Positions 1-9,414 are shown, counted from the stretch's first letter. The stretch is 64,000 nucleotides of DNA from Candidatus Bipolaricaulota bacterium (GCA_028277345.1 JANQGM010000005.1:62001-126000); one strand, 5' to 3'. Notes: generated by a model from the letters alone, not told the origin. Translations and numbers: made by a program.

Positions 1-31
1 AGATCGATCTGGATGAAGAAGGGACGGACGT

Positions 32-1360
32 ATGACGGCTCAAGTCCTCAAACAGAAAGTTTGCGACGCAATCGATGCGCGGGCACAGGAGATTATCGAG
101 ATCGGCAGGCACATCCTTGCCCATCCGGAAGTCGGTTACCACGAGGAAGAAACGTCGAGACTGGTGACGGAGCAGTTCGCGAAGCTCGGAGGCCCCATTC
201 AGAAAGGCTTGGGCATCACGGGCGTCAAGACGTATCTGGAGCCTCATGGATCGGGGCCTACGGTCGCCGTTCTCGGAGAACTGGATGGACTGATCTGTCC
301 GACGCATCCGCACGCAGACCCTCGCACCGGGGCCGCTCACACATGCGGGCACAACGCGCAGATTGCGATGATGCTGGGCGTCGGCATGGGACTGGTCGAT
401 TCGGGCATCCTCCCACAACTCGCCGGGCGCATCGCACTCCTTGCCGTTCCCGCCGAAGAATACGTGGACATCGAGGATCGCGCAGCGCTTCGTCGGGAAG
501 GCAAGATCGAATTCTATGGTGGCAAGGCACAACTCGTCAAGGAAGGCGCCTTCGATGACATCGACGCCGCCATGATCCTTCATTCCATGCCCGGCGTCGC
601 AGAGCGCCGGTTCGCAGTCGGAGGAAGCTGCAATGGCTTCCTCGCCAAGGCCATCCGCTTCCGGGGGACGGCATCGCACGCAGGCGCACGTCCGGAGCAC
701 GGCACCAACGCCCTGAATGCAGCCGCGCTTGGCATCCTCGGCGTTCATGCGCAACGAGAAACATTTCGAGACGAAGATGTCATACGCGTTCATTTCGTCA
801 TGACGAAGGGCGGTGATCTTGTCAACATCGTTCCCGATGATGTCAGGTTGGAGTTGTTCGTTCGCGGCAAGACCCTGGAGGGCATCCTCGATGCTGCCCG
901 GAAAGTCGATCGAGCCTTGCAGGGTGCGGCAACAATGATCGGTGCCACTGTGGAGATCGAGGACCTCCCAGGATATCTCCCTTTGCTGCAGGACAAGGTG
1001 CTCGCAGATAGCTTCCACGCCAATGCCATTTCCCTCACGGGGGAGAACAGCGTTTGGCGAGGCGGGCATATGGCCGCCTCCACAGACATGGGCGACATTT
1101 CGCACTTGATCCCCTCCATTCATCCTTCGGGCGGCGGATACGCGGGGATGATCCACAACGAGACGTTCTCCATCGTGGATGAGGAGATGGCCTATGTGAC
1201 GCCGGCCAAAGCGCTCGCGATGACGGTCGTTGATCTTCTCACCGATGATGGGGTGCTTGCCAAGCGAGTGATCCGCGAATTCGTGCCTCGATTGACCAAG
1301 GATGAGTACCTCGGCTATCTCCGAGGCGAAGGTCTCCCAAAGAAGGATGGAGACGAATGA
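32..1360 (+). CDS. M20-family metallo-amidohydrolase / aminoacylase-like peptidase
   Basis: 442 aa, the usual length for M20D amidohydrolases, which remove acyl or carbamoyl groups from amino-acid derivatives with a di-zinc site in the cytoplasm. Visible family motifs: HPEVGYHEEE near residue 31, the metal-binding HTCGHNAQ (Cys105, His107), the catalytic Glu pair in VPAEEY (142-143), ILHSMPG, and the dimerisation-domain SHAGARPEHG. The start has a purine-rich GAAGGGACGG just upstream. Its stop overlaps the next gene (ATGA), so it is translationally coupled to the L-ATC hydrolase. In the known Pseudomonas thiazoline pathway the partner AtcC is also an M20 enzyme (S-carbamoyl-L-cysteine amidohydrolase); this copy looks closer to the IAA/hippurate-hydrolase branch, so an AtcC-like role is inference from context. 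Family call is secure, substrate is not. Confidence 0.9.
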   Translation: MTAQVLKQKVCDAIDARAQEIIEIGRHILAHPEVGYHEEETSRLVTEQFAKLGGPIQKGLGITGVKTYLEPHGSGPTVAVLGELDGLICPTHPHADPRTGAAHTCGHNAQIAMMLGVGMGLVDSGILPQLAGRIALLAVPAEEYVDIEDRAALRREGKIEFYGGKAQLVKEGAFDDIDAAMILHSMPGVAERRFAVGGSCNGFLAKAIRFRGTASHAGARPEHGTNALNAAALGILGVHAQRETFRDEDVIRVHFVMTKGGDLVNIVPDDVRLELFVRGKTLEGILDAARKVDRALQGAATMIGATVEIEDLPGYLPLLQDKVLADSFHANAISLTGENSVWRGGHMAASTDMGDISHLIPSIHPSGGGYAGMIHNETFSIVDEEMAYVTPAKALAMTVVDLLTDDGVLAKRVIREFVPRLTKDEYLGYLRGEGLPKKDGDE

Positions 1361-2040
1361 GCAACGCCTCTGAAGCCGTAACGGCGATACTCGCAGAATT
1401 TGATGCCGCCGTTTCTCCTGCCATCCAACGGTCTATCCACAAAGATGCCCTGAATCTCGCCAAGCACGCGGAATCGCTCGCTGTGGATGCTCAAGGGAAA
1501 GAGCACCTTGAATTCGCTGCAAGCATCCTGGCTTCTGTTCACAAACTACAAGGGCTGCTCGGCGGATGTGAAGCCGCACGTCAATTCGTCGGAGACGCAC
1601 TCGTATCTTCGTTCAAGCTCCGTGCAGCGGAGTACGTTGTGCGCCGGCTTGGTGTGAACCTTGACAGCCCCCAAACAGCCCTTCCCACCATTGCTGCGAA
1701 TTTCATCCCCCGCGGAGACGTGCTATTCGGAAAGGGATTTCGATATGCCTGTGAACGATCCAGTCCCTCGGAATTCTGTGCGCGAATCGACAGCTGCCTA
1801 TTCGATGCGTTCTTCAGGACAATGAATGCGCCAGAGATGACCCAGCTGCTGTGCCGACTGGATATCGTGTGGGCCGACGCTCTTGAGCTCAATTGTCCGA
1901 GCATTCGGTTCGATCGACCCACAACGCTGGCGCAGGGAGATGACACGTGCCGCTTCCTCTTTCGAGAGGTCTCTTCGCGTGGATGGAACGCGGTATCCAC
2001 GGCGCGTCGCGTCAATCAAAACGAGAAGGAGGAGATGTGA
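1357..2040 (+). CDS. L-2-amino-thiazoline-4-carboxylate (ATC) hydrolase family protein
   Basis: 227 aa. Recognised by overall similarity to the ATC_hydrolase family: helical N-terminal half (AKHAESLA..., residues about 30-60), a central Phe/Gly-rich stretch, and the C-terminal signature with DALELNCP and CRFLFRE around residues 170-207. In Pseudomonas this family (AtcB) opens the thiazoline ring of L-ATC to give S-carbamoyl- or N-carbamoyl-cysteine. The ATG overlaps the M20 stop, and the 3-prime end overlaps the GTG of the cysteine-synthase homologue, so the three genes form one tight operon for sulfur amino-acid salvage. Family members annotated this way are widespread and only a few are biochemically tested, so the exact substrate here is inferred. 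Confidence 0.8.
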   Translation: MSNASEAVTAILAEFDAAVSPAIQRSIHKDALNLAKHAESLAVDAQGKEHLEFAASILASVHKLQGLLGGCEAARQFVGDALVSSFKLRAAEYVVRRLGVNLDSPQTALPTIAANFIPRGDVLFGKGFRYACERSSPSEFCARIDSCLFDAFFRTMNAPEMTQLLCRLDIVWADALELNCPSIRFDRPTTLAQGDDTCRFLFREVSSRGWNAVSTARRVNQNEKEEM

Positions 2041-3149
2041 CGACAGAGACTAGCGAGCGAGTGAAGGGACTTTCCAGCTTGATCGGGAACACGCCCCTCC
2101 TGGAAATCCGATTCGAGTACCGCGGCAGGGAACGGACGGTCTACGCGAAAGCAGAGAATCTGAATATGACCGGAAGCATCAAGGACCGCATGGCCCTACA
2201 CATCATCTCTCGCGCCTACGCGTCCGGCGATCTTGTTCCGGGAGGCCGGATCATCGAGGTCACAAGCGGCAACACCGGCATCGCCTTCTCGGCGATCGGG
2301 CGGGCGCTCGGACACCCTGTCACCATCTTCATGCCGGATTGGATGAGCCCTGAGCGGATCAACTTGATGAAAGGCCTTGGGGCAGAGATCACACTGGTCT
2401 CAAAGAGTGAGGGCGGATTCGTCGGGAGCATCGAACGAGCAGATCGAATGTGCCAAGAAACGGAATCAGCGTTCCTACCCCATCAGTTCTCCAATGATGC
2501 GAACAGCGAAGCCCACTACTTGACAACCGGTCCGGAAATCTGGTGGCAATTGCAGTTTCGATCACTTAAACCCGATGCGTTCATCGCCGGCGTTGGAACC
2601 GGAGGCACCATCATGGGTGTCGGCAAGTTTCTACGGGAACAGCAGTCCAATGTTCGGATTCATCCGCTGGAGCCCGCCAGTTCCCCAACCCTGTCAACGG
2701 GAACAAAGGTAGGAAGTCATCGAATCCAAGGCATCTCAGACGAGTTCATTCCCCCTATTCTGCACTTGGACAAGCTTGACAACGTCGTCGCCGTCGATGA
2801 TGGCGATGCTATTCTGATGGCGCAGAAACTGGGTTCGCAGCTCGGGATCGCGGTGGGCATTTCGTCGGGAGCCAACCTTATCGGGGCCTTGAACGTCCAG
2901 GATGAGCTTGGAGACGACTCGGTCGTTGTCACCGTGTTCTCGGATGACAACAAGAAGTATCTGAGCACCGACTTGCTGCGATTTGAGCCAGTCCGCCAAG
3001 GTTACGTTTCGCCTCAGGTCAAACTCCTTGGGGTTCGGGCCTTCAAACGCGTCTGCATGACGTGTTGTGAACCAGAGAATTGCATTGAGATCGCCTCCAT
3101 GGATGCGGTCGCAGAACCCCGGCTTCCTCCATGTCCGAGAAGGAGCTAG
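2037..3149 (+). CDS. PLP-dependent cysteine synthase family protein with Cys-rich C-terminal tail
   Basis: 370 aa from the GTG at 2037, which overlaps the upstream stop and follows GAAGGAGGAG; a longer reading from 1947 would lie inside the preceding gene and is rejected. Fold-type II PLP enzyme: IGNTPL (about 16-21), the PLP lysine in GSIKDRMA (Lys49), the substrate loop TSGNTGIAF, and the phosphate-binding GTGGTIMG. Family members make or break L-cysteine from O-acetylserine or related substrates in the cytosol. The usual family end (KKYLSTDLL) is followed by about 60 extra residues carrying [10 protein letters not shown], a possible metal or redox motif missing from the second paralogue at 47054-47965. 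As the last gene of the ATC/M20 operon it could handle cysteine or cysteine-derived sulfide; that role is inference. Confidence 0.87.
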   Translation: MTTETSERVKGLSSLIGNTPLLEIRFEYRGRERTVYAKAENLNMTGSIKDRMALHIISRAYASGDLVPGGRIIEVTSGNTGIAFSAIGRALGHPVTIFMPDWMSPERINLMKGLGAEITLVSKSEGGFVGSIERADRMCQETESAFLPHQFSNDANSEAHYLTTGPEIWWQLQFRSLKPDAFIAGVGTGGTIMGVGKFLREQQSNVRIHPLEPASSPTLSTGTKVGSHRIQGISDEFIPPILHLDKLDNVVAVDDGDAILMAQKLGSQLGIAVGISSGANLIGALNVQDELGDDSVVVTVFSDDNKKYLSTDLLRFEPVRQGYVSPQVKLLGVRAFKRVCMTCCEPENCIEIASMDAVAEPRLPPCPRRS

Positions 3150-3362
3150 TGAACGAAGCGATCGACAAGGTGCGCGCTTTCCCGCGCCCGCCGACTCCAA
3201 GCCGACCTCAACAACCCATCCCATGTTCCTTTGTTACTATTTGATGTCGCCAGTCCATACCAGCCAGTACCAGAGGAGCCACCATGACCCTAGAGATTCG
3301 CGAAATCCGAGGAGACGCGGAAGCGCGCGCTACGAAGGATTGGCCGGCGCGCATTCCATCCC

Positions 3363-4370
3363 GTGTTCTCGCTCATCCTGCCTAAACCGAAATGGGCGTT
3401 CGGTGCTTTCGAAGACGGGACATGTCTAGGCGGCGTGATCCTCAAGAGGATTGGCGATGTTGGACTCATCGACTGGATCTTCCTCTCCAAAGCAGCCAGG
3501 GGCCGCGGGTCAGCCAAGCAACTTGTAGGGATGGCGCTGGAGGCATTCCGGCGGAAGGAACTGACCAAGGTTGCCGCTTTGGTGCGTGACGACAATACAG
3601 CCTCCTGGAACTTGTTCGCCGCTCGAGGCCTTAAGGCGGTTTCTCCGGTTGAGCTGATCCGGCAGCTTGGAATTGGCAGCGCCGTCCGCCTCAGCTTCGC
3701 ATCAAGCAAGGTGGTTGCCTATGGATTCGACCTCTGGATTGGTTCGCTTGAGGATGCACTCGATTCCCTGGCTCATCAGCGGGTATCGCTAGATGATACC
3801 GCTCCTGGCAATGGTGTCACCACCCTGCTCTGGCATCTCGCGCTCAATTTACTTCCCGCAACCGCGGCGGTTTGGAGACACCATAGTTCATATCTTCATT
3901 GGCTCACCGCGCTTGGAGCGATCGTTCTCGTGCGGCTGTTTTTCGCCTACATGGGCGCACTTCCCTTCTATCGACCCGCGCGCCTCCGAGCCGATCGCGG
4001 CGGCTACCTTATCGCAATCCCCAACCAAATGATCGGCGGCCTGCTCTTCCATCCCGCCTTTTGGCACCCTAAGGTTCCCCGCTGGAGAGAGCCGGATTAC
4101 CGTACCGGGTTGGGGGTCTCGGCGACGCTTGGCGTTGCAAGTACGATGGGGCTTATCGCTGCCTCGTCGGTCTTGTTGTACAAAGGCCTCTTGCAATCGG
4201 ACTTGGCCAGCGGCGTGGCGGAAACAGTCGTCGATGTGGGCAGGTTCGTCCTCCTAATGGAGATTCAGCCGCTCTTCGAGGCTTGGGCAGGCCCACGCAT
4301 TCTACGGTGGAATCGGTGGGCATACGTCGTGATTCTTGCAGCAGGAATCGCGATAATCCTTTGGGCCTAG
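3363..4370 (+). CDS. GNAT acetyltransferase fused to a multi-pass membrane domain, 5-prime end probably frameshifted
   Basis: 335 aa from GTG 3363. Residues about 5-110 form a GNAT core with the acetyl-CoA loop ARGRGSAKQL and the downstream NTASWNLFAARG helix. Residues about 150-335 carry roughly five hydrophobic segments (from LLWHLALNLLPATAAVW to the terminal YVVILAAGIAIILWA), so the acetyltransferase is probably tethered to the cytoplasmic membrane. A well-placed ATG at 3284 behind AGAGGAG opens another frame (MTLEIREIRGDAEARATKDW) that ends near 3385 while the GNAT frame continues with FHPVFSLILP. This looks like the true N-terminus separated by a single-base frameshift between about 3330 and 3362. 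Whether it is a mutation or a sequencing error cannot be told. Substrate unknown. Confidence 0.72.
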   Translation: MFSLILPKPKWAFGAFEDGTCLGGVILKRIGDVGLIDWIFLSKAARGRGSAKQLVGMALEAFRRKELTKVAALVRDDNTASWNLFAARGLKAVSPVELIRQLGIGSAVRLSFASSKVVAYGFDLWIGSLEDALDSLAHQRVSLDDTAPGNGVTTLLWHLALNLLPATAAVWRHHSSYLHWLTALGAIVLVRLFFAYMGALPFYRPARLRADRGGYLIAIPNQMIGGLLFHPAFWHPKVPRWREPDYRTGLGVSATLGVASTMGLIAASSVLLYKGLLQSDLASGVAETVVDVGRFVLLMEIQPLFEAWAGPRILRWNRWAYVVILAAGIAIILWA

Positions 4371-4569
4371 CTCCATCTGTGCCTACGCTGTGGTCATGGT
4401 AGCAGTTCGCCGCCGACCACCAACTCCGCGCTTAGCGCACCCATGGTATACTCGTCTTGCATTGAGTGCTCAAAGAAGGTCGTCGACGGACTTCCCGAAT
4501 TCGACGGAGACGTCTACAACGTCAGTCTTTCATCATGAGCTAGAAGCCTATTCTCCGGAGGAATTCGCC

Positions 4570-7245
4570 GTGAGTTTGGACGTCCCGAAAACGAAGCTGT
4601 TGATGCCCCGGGTTAGACCCGATGCCATACAACGGCCACGTCTAATGGCTCTACTCGAGACGGCCTCGGCACACCCACTGATTCTCGTTTCGGCGGAAGG
4701 CGGCGCGGGGAAGACGACGCTGATTTCCCAGTGGATCGAATTCTCGAACACTCCGTATGCCTGGCTCTCTCTCTCGCCACATGACAATACTCCGGCACAG
4801 TTCCTCTTTAGCTTCGCAGCAGCACTTCAGGCCATGCAACCCACACTTGGAATCGGACTAGACTATCCATTCCATCCGGAAGACGGCACCGCGATTGAAG
4901 CTATCGTGCGAACCTTGCTGAACGAAATCGAAAAGCTCCCCGAGTGCTGGATCGTCCTCGACGACTATCATGTGATTACATCAGATCGAGCGATTAGCCT
5001 CATGCCGCACATGATTGACCACATTCCCGCTCACATTCATCTCATCATCTCGACACGAGCGGATCCACCTTGGCCGAGTGCGAGATACCGGGCCAACGGG
5101 ACACTCTTCGAGATCCGAGGCTCAGATCTTCGATTCACTGCAGAGGAGGCCGGGGACATGCTGGGAAATCTGGCAGCCGCTGATGTTCCCCGGCATCTTG
5201 CGCAAGCTCTCACGCAGCGAACCGAGGGATGGGCGGCTGGCCTCCAGCTTGCTGGCCTTTCACTGCGAGGTCGTAACGATTTCGAACACTTCGCGCAACG
5301 CTTTTCGGGAGCTAATAAGCACGTGGCCGATTACCTGATTGAGGAAGTTCTCTCGCGCCAAAGCGCCGACGTACAGGACTTTCTTGTGCAGACATCGATC
5401 CTTGAACAACTGTGCGCCGATCTGTGCGAAGCGATCACGGATTGCTGCAATGGAGAAGAGATGCTGCGTTCGCTGCAACACGCGAACCTCTTTCTCGTTG
5501 CGCTCGATGATGAAGGCCGATGGTATCGCTATCATCATCTCTTTGTCGATCTACTGAGGAATAGGCTTCATCGTGAAGCCTCGCACGATGTCATTCGCCA
5601 ACTCCATCAGCGTGCTTCCCGGTGGTTTGAGTCAACCGGCTCGATTGTCGAGAGCATCCAGCACTCCATCGCTGCCGTCGATGACCGCCGGACAGCTGCA
5701 CTCGTTGATGAGGCGGGGCTTCAGATGATCTTCTCAACCCAAAGTCTGCTTCTACAGAAATGGCTTGCGGAGCTCCCGTCGAAGGAGGCTTCACGCTACC
5801 CGCGTCTTTCCGTTTACCGGATGCTGCTCGATCTCGCAACTGGCCAGATGGATATGCTCGAGCAGACACTTCAAGAAGCGGAAGTCCTGATGAATAAGCT
5901 TCCGTCGAGCCCTCAGGATAATCGCCTGCGTCTGGAAGGCAAGGTTCGGCTCGCGCTTTCCTATGCGTTCCAAAATACTCGGCATACCATTCGACTCGCC
6001 AAAGATGCCCTTGAAGGGATTGACCAAAGCGATCTGATCACACGCTCGCATGCCTACTCCGCCTTGTACCGCGCCTATGGCATGCAAGGAGACGCCAAGC
6101 GTTCGGAATCCGCCTACAACGAATCCTTGCGGCTTGCACTCGCTGGCAAAGATTACTCGACGATCGCGAACACAACGATGATCCGATCGTTCGACCTTGC
6201 GCAGTATGGACGGCTTTCCGAGGCATCGCGAATCTGCAACCACTTCCTTGAGGCCACCCAGCCCGCGTCTGCAAGGGCACATTATCCCTCTGGACAAGCG
6301 TTTATCGGCCTCGCTGGCGTCCATCTTGAACGATTCGAACTCACGGAGGCTGAAGAGATGCTGGAGCACGGCCTCGCATTGTGCCGCGAGGGATCACCTT
6401 CTGGACTCTTCACCGGCGCCATCCAGCGTTCACGCCTGCTGCAGGCTCAAGGACGCTTGCCGGAATCGCTCAGGCAACTCGAGCATGTTCGCGCCCAATT
6501 CAATCGGCGCGAGTTCACGCTGATGGCACGCGAAGTTTCGATTCGACTCGCCATCGGAGACCTCGATGGGGTAGAGCGACTGATTCCGTTCCTGCACGAG
6601 ACCCTAAAGTCGAGGCGCACCTCGGGAGAGCTTCCCCTCATCGCAGCGGAATCATTCCGACTCAGTCTGGCCCGGATCTCCATCGCGCAAGGGGAGCTCG
6701 ACCATGCAGTGCCGTTGCTCAATGCCATCGAAGCATCAGCAACCCCAGATCAACGCCGGGGACGACTTATCGAGGTCTTCACGCTTCGAGCCCATATCTC
6801 GCTGCTTCGTGCTGGAGGAAGACTCACACCTGACGCCATTGCGCACTTAGCCCATGCCATTGAACTGGCTGTTGATCCAGGTTTCGCCTTGCTGTTCTAT
6901 GAAGAGGGATCCGTTTTGGCTCCAATCCTCGAAGCGATCTCAGAACGTGCGGGCACGACCGAAAAGCTTGGCAGCTATGCAGCACGGCTCCTCGCCTTGT
7001 TTGGATGGCCGAGCAAGAGTATCCATGCTCGGCTGCCGGGGCTCATTGAAAACCTCACACCTCGCGAGTTCGAGGTCCTTCAATGCATTGCTGACGGAGA
7101 CTCGAATCAGCAGATCGCAGATCGCCTGTCCGTGACCGTTCGAACCGTGAAGAAACACGCCAGCAATGTCTTCCTCAAGCTACAGGTGCACAGCCGAACC
7201 AAAGCTGTGGCCAAAGCCCGGGAGATTGGGTTGCTAACCGAGTAG
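4570..7245 (+). CDS. MalT-type (LAL) ATP-dependent LuxR transcriptional regulator
   Basis: 891 aa from GTG 4570, chosen because GGAGGA sits 8 bases upstream and the protein then begins in the typical VPKTKLLMPRVRPDAIQRPR segment; the reading from 4390 adds 60 residues of non-family sequence. Order of domains: STAND/NB-ARC-like ATPase (Walker A AEGGAGKTTLIS near residue 40, Walker B WIVLDDYH), winged-helix region, long helical TPR-like sensor (about 400-810), and a C-terminal LuxR helix-turn-helix (LTPREFEVLQCIADGDSNQQIA ... VKKHASNVFLKL). These large regulators bind ATP and an inducer, oligomerise and activate transcription. The inducer is unknown. The next gene lies 123 bp downstream behind a palindrome and may be a target. 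Confidence 0.93.
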   Translation: MSLDVPKTKLLMPRVRPDAIQRPRLMALLETASAHPLILVSAEGGAGKTTLISQWIEFSNTPYAWLSLSPHDNTPAQFLFSFAAALQAMQPTLGIGLDYPFHPEDGTAIEAIVRTLLNEIEKLPECWIVLDDYHVITSDRAISLMPHMIDHIPAHIHLIISTRADPPWPSARYRANGTLFEIRGSDLRFTAEEAGDMLGNLAAADVPRHLAQALTQRTEGWAAGLQLAGLSLRGRNDFEHFAQRFSGANKHVADYLIEEVLSRQSADVQDFLVQTSILEQLCADLCEAITDCCNGEEMLRSLQHANLFLVALDDEGRWYRYHHLFVDLLRNRLHREASHDVIRQLHQRASRWFESTGSIVESIQHSIAAVDDRRTAALVDEAGLQMIFSTQSLLLQKWLAELPSKEASRYPRLSVYRMLLDLATGQMDMLEQTLQEAEVLMNKLPSSPQDNRLRLEGKVRLALSYAFQNTRHTIRLAKDALEGIDQSDLITRSHAYSALYRAYGMQGDAKRSESAYNESLRLALAGKDYSTIANTTMIRSFDLAQYGRLSEASRICNHFLEATQPASARAHYPSGQAFIGLAGVHLERFELTEAEEMLEHGLALCREGSPSGLFTGAIQRSRLLQAQGRLPESLRQLEHVRAQFNRREFTLMAREVSIRLAIGDLDGVERLIPFLHETLKSRRTSGELPLIAAESFRLSLARISIAQGELDHAVPLLNAIEASATPDQRRGRLIEVFTLRAHISLLRAGGRLTPDAIAHLAHAIELAVDPGFALLFYEEGSVLAPILEAISERAGTTEKLGSYAARLLALFGWPSKSIHARLPGLIENLTPREFEVLQCIADGDSNQQIADRLSVTVRTVKKHASNVFLKLQVHSRTKAVAKAREIGLLTE

Positions 7246-7261
7246 TTGCTCTCAGCAACAC

Positions 7262-7279
7262 GGTGTACCAACGTACACC
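7262..7279. promoter_or_regulatory. Inverted repeat GGTGTAC-CAAC-GTACACC, candidate operator
   Basis: Perfect 7-bp arms with a 4-bp spacer in the gap between the LAL regulator and the small membrane gene, 90 bp before that gene's start. No T-run follows, so a terminator is unlikely. An 18-bp palindrome is the right size for a dimeric LuxR-type HTH, so it may be the site of the adjacent regulator; inference only. Confidence 0.4.
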
Positions 7280-7368
7280 CGCCCTCCTGATAAGAAACTC
7301 CTACTTTCGACCACGTTGCGCAAGCCCGGATTGTCCTACCCTTGGCCCAAATCGATCAAGGAGAGACT

Positions 7369-7758
7369 ATGCATCTCTTGCACGTAAAAACAGCGGCCCT
7401 CGGCGCACTCCTCGTGGGAACCCTCATCTCTGGCATGCTCCTCACATCAGCAGGCAGACCGCTTTCGACAGGTCTCCTCAGTTTGCATAAAATCTCTTCG
7501 GTTCTGATGATTGCCCTTTTTGCGATCTTCGCACGCCAGGTCCTCAAAACAGGCAATGCCCAGGCAATCGGGCTGACGTTTGCGGCATGTACGCTGTCCG
7601 CCATTTGCTTCATTGCCCTCCTTGTGACAGGCGCGCTTCTAAGCTTTGAACGCGATTTACCTCAGGTCGTTTTCCGAATTCATCAGATCGCGCCCGTGTT
7701 CTGCACGGGCGCTGTCGCCCTGAGCGTCATCGCACTACTCAGGAGGGTTGCAGCATGA
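7369..7758 (+). CDS. Small four-helix membrane protein, possible heme-binding cytochrome-like
   Basis: 129 aa from ATG 7369, preceded by AAGGAGAG at ideal spacing. Four hydrophobic segments: LGALLVGTLISGMLL, ISSVLMIALFAIFA, LSAICFIALLVTGALLSF and APVFCTGAVALSVIALL. Histidines sit next to the second and fourth helices (LSLHKISS, FRIHQIAP), a spacing seen in small cytochrome-b561-like and DUF4405-type proteins, so heme ligation is possible but unproven. It follows the MalT-type regulator on the same strand and may be its target. No family was recognised with confidence. Confidence 0.65.
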   Translation: MHLLHVKTAALGALLVGTLISGMLLTSAGRPLSTGLLSLHKISSVLMIALFAIFARQVLKTGNAQAIGLTFAACTLSAICFIALLVTGALLSFERDLPQVVFRIHQIAPVFCTGAVALSVIALLRRVAA

Positions 7759-7969
7759 GGTGCCTGTAACGCGATCTTGGGTTTATTCCAGAGAAGCCAC
7801 GAAGCGATTCCTGATTAGATCGGCTGGGGAGAAGACCCAAGCTCCAACCTACGATCGGAACGGATAGCTGGCGTAAGCGCCCCAGGATAAATGGAATCAC
7901 AGATAACCCAGGAGGGCTGAATTCCCGCCGGAAGCTCAATCAGCAGCACAACATAAAGGAGACACTCCA

Positions 7970-8404
7970 ATGAAACGAGAAGAGATCGTGCTCTACCTGA
8001 AGGCACGAGGGTATGGACATCTTGCCACGCTAGCATCGGACGGAACCCCACGCGTACGACCGATGGCCTTGCACACCGTCTACGGCGATTCGCTTTACTT
8101 CTTCACTCTTGCGCAGACTCGCAAGGTTGCAGAGCTCGGCGCCAGCGCGCACGTGGAAGCCGTCTGGCTTGACCCTAAGGAAAACTCACAGCTTCGTATC
8201 CGGGGGAAAGCACAGATTGAAAACGACGAGACGATCATCGCTCAGTTCAAGAGGGACAATCCCATGGTTACCGAAATGCTCCCCTCCGATGCGCAACACC
8301 TCGTACAGATCTACAGAGTGGATCCCACTGCGGTTGAATGGGCACATGGGCTGGTTCCGTACAAGGAAATCCCCTGGAACGAGTCCAGCCCAAAGACATG
8401 TTGA
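7970..8404 (+). CDS. Pyridoxamine 5-phosphate oxidase family flavoprotein
   Basis: 144 aa, start behind AAAGGAGA. Split-barrel FMN-binding fold with the family pattern GYGHLATLASDGTPRVRPM (residues about 15-33), LYFFTLAQTRK and LRIRGKAQIEND. Small members of this family act as general-stress or F420/FMN-dependent reductases on unknown small molecules in the cytosol. The stop overlaps a possible ATG (8398) of the next gene, so the two may be co-transcribed. The 211 bp upstream contain no other gene. Confidence 0.85.
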   Translation: MKREEIVLYLKARGYGHLATLASDGTPRVRPMALHTVYGDSLYFFTLAQTRKVAELGASAHVEAVWLDPKENSQLRIRGKAQIENDETIIAQFKRDNPMVTEMLPSDAQHLVQIYRVDPTAVEWAHGLVPYKEIPWNESSPKTC

Positions 8405-8430
8405 GAGATAAGCCCCTGAGGAGATGGCGG

Positions 8431-9096
8431 ATGGTTATCCCATCCGCCATCACCCTGGCAAGGCTGGCCGTTCTTCCAATGATTTGGAAGCTTTGGATCG
8501 AAGGCCAACTGTTTGCCACGTTCGCCCTCTACTGCACAGCTGTATTGACCGATGCGATCGATGGGTTCGTCGCCAGAAAACTCGGATCAGCTTCTCAACT
8601 CGGCGCCCTTCTTGATGTTTGCGTGGACGTATTGTTTCTCGTTTCTCTCCTCGCACTTTTGGGACGAACGCAGGTGATTCCGGCGTGGGGATTTGCTCCG
8701 CCGCTCGCTGCAGCCATTGCTTTTCTGATCACCTCCGGAAGTAAGGGACCAAGGTACGATCCGATCGGCAGACATTTCGGGGGCATTCTGTTCGCGTTGG
8801 TTGGCGTTCTCCTCATCACCCCGATAGGGAGCGACGGTTGCTTCCTGTTGTGCTACGCGATCACCGCACTGAGTGGTGTCGTCGTTCTGAACCGTTTGCG
8901 GATGGGATTCACTTGCTCACGAGGCTCCGTTGGAACACGCACACAGAATGAATCCGATTCAGCCGGCCTCAGAAACCTTCCGCGTCATGCACGCACGCTT
9001 CAGAAAACGACGTACCCATCTGTTATGAGCGTTGAGCATCTTCCGCGCCTGGGAGACTCAGAATGTGTATCGTCACGGCAATCCCAACAACACTGA
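8431..9096 (+). CDS. CDP-alcohol phosphatidyltransferase family membrane protein
   Basis: 221 aa from ATG 8431, chosen because GAGGAG lies 7 bases upstream and the protein then starts VIPSAITLARL like PgsA-type enzymes; ATG 8398 in the same frame is the alternative. The whole catalytic signature D-x2-DG-x2-AR-x8-G-x3-D-x3-D is present (DAIDGFVARKLG ... GALLDVCVD). These enzymes swap CMP of a CDP-alcohol for another alcohol, usually in phospholipid synthesis, within the membrane. About 60 C-terminal residues (from RMGFTCSRG) are polar, unlike the family, and run into the convergent DUF454 gene with a 74-bp overlap, which hints at a late frameshift. Substrate unknown. Confidence 0.82.
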   Translation: MVIPSAITLARLAVLPMIWKLWIEGQLFATFALYCTAVLTDAIDGFVARKLGSASQLGALLDVCVDVLFLVSLLALLGRTQVIPAWGFAPPLAAAIAFLITSGSKGPRYDPIGRHFGGILFALVGVLLITPIGSDGCFLLCYAITALSGVVVLNRLRMGFTCSRGSVGTRTQNESDSAGLRNLPRHARTLQKTTYPSVMSVEHLPRLGDSECVSSRQSQQH

Positions 9097-9406
9097 GTAC
9101 CGCTCGCATCCACCATGAACCCATCCACACCATCGCCGAAATCCCAAGAACCCCCCACAAGAGCGTTATCGTGGTGAGCTTGTGCCGACGGCTCATCCCG
9201 CGGCCCTCGTAGTATCTCCGAAGATACTCCCCGATAAGGCGATTGCCGAGGAGCCAGTCGTACATGCGATCCGAGCTTCGGGCGAAGCAAAACGCTGCAA
9301 GAAGAAGGAAGGGAGTGGTCGGCAAAATCGGAAGAAAGGCTCCGAGGATCCCGAAGCCAACGGAAATGACGCCACCGACAATCAAAAGAACCTGCTTGGC
9401 ACGCAT
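9023..9406 (-). CDS. DUF454 (YbaN-like) inner-membrane protein
   Basis: 127 aa, three to four hydrophobic helices. Family pattern clear: LGAFLPILPTTPFLLLAAFCFARSS followed by DWLLGNRLIGEYLRRYYEGRGMSRRHKLTTI. The function of DUF454 is unknown. The gene starts 8 bp after the bcp stop on the same strand, so it is co-transcribed with a peroxiredoxin. A second paralogue (19499-19978) sits directly behind catalase, a repeated association discussed in the findings. Confidence 0.9.
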   Translation of the reverse strand: MRAKQVLLIVGGVISVGFGILGAFLPILPTTPFLLLAAFCFARSSDRMYDWLLGNRLIGEYLRRYYEGRGMSRRHKLTTITLLWGVLGISAMVWMGSWWMRAVLSVVGIAVTIHILSLPGAEDAQRS

Positions 9407-9414
9407 CCTCTAGG

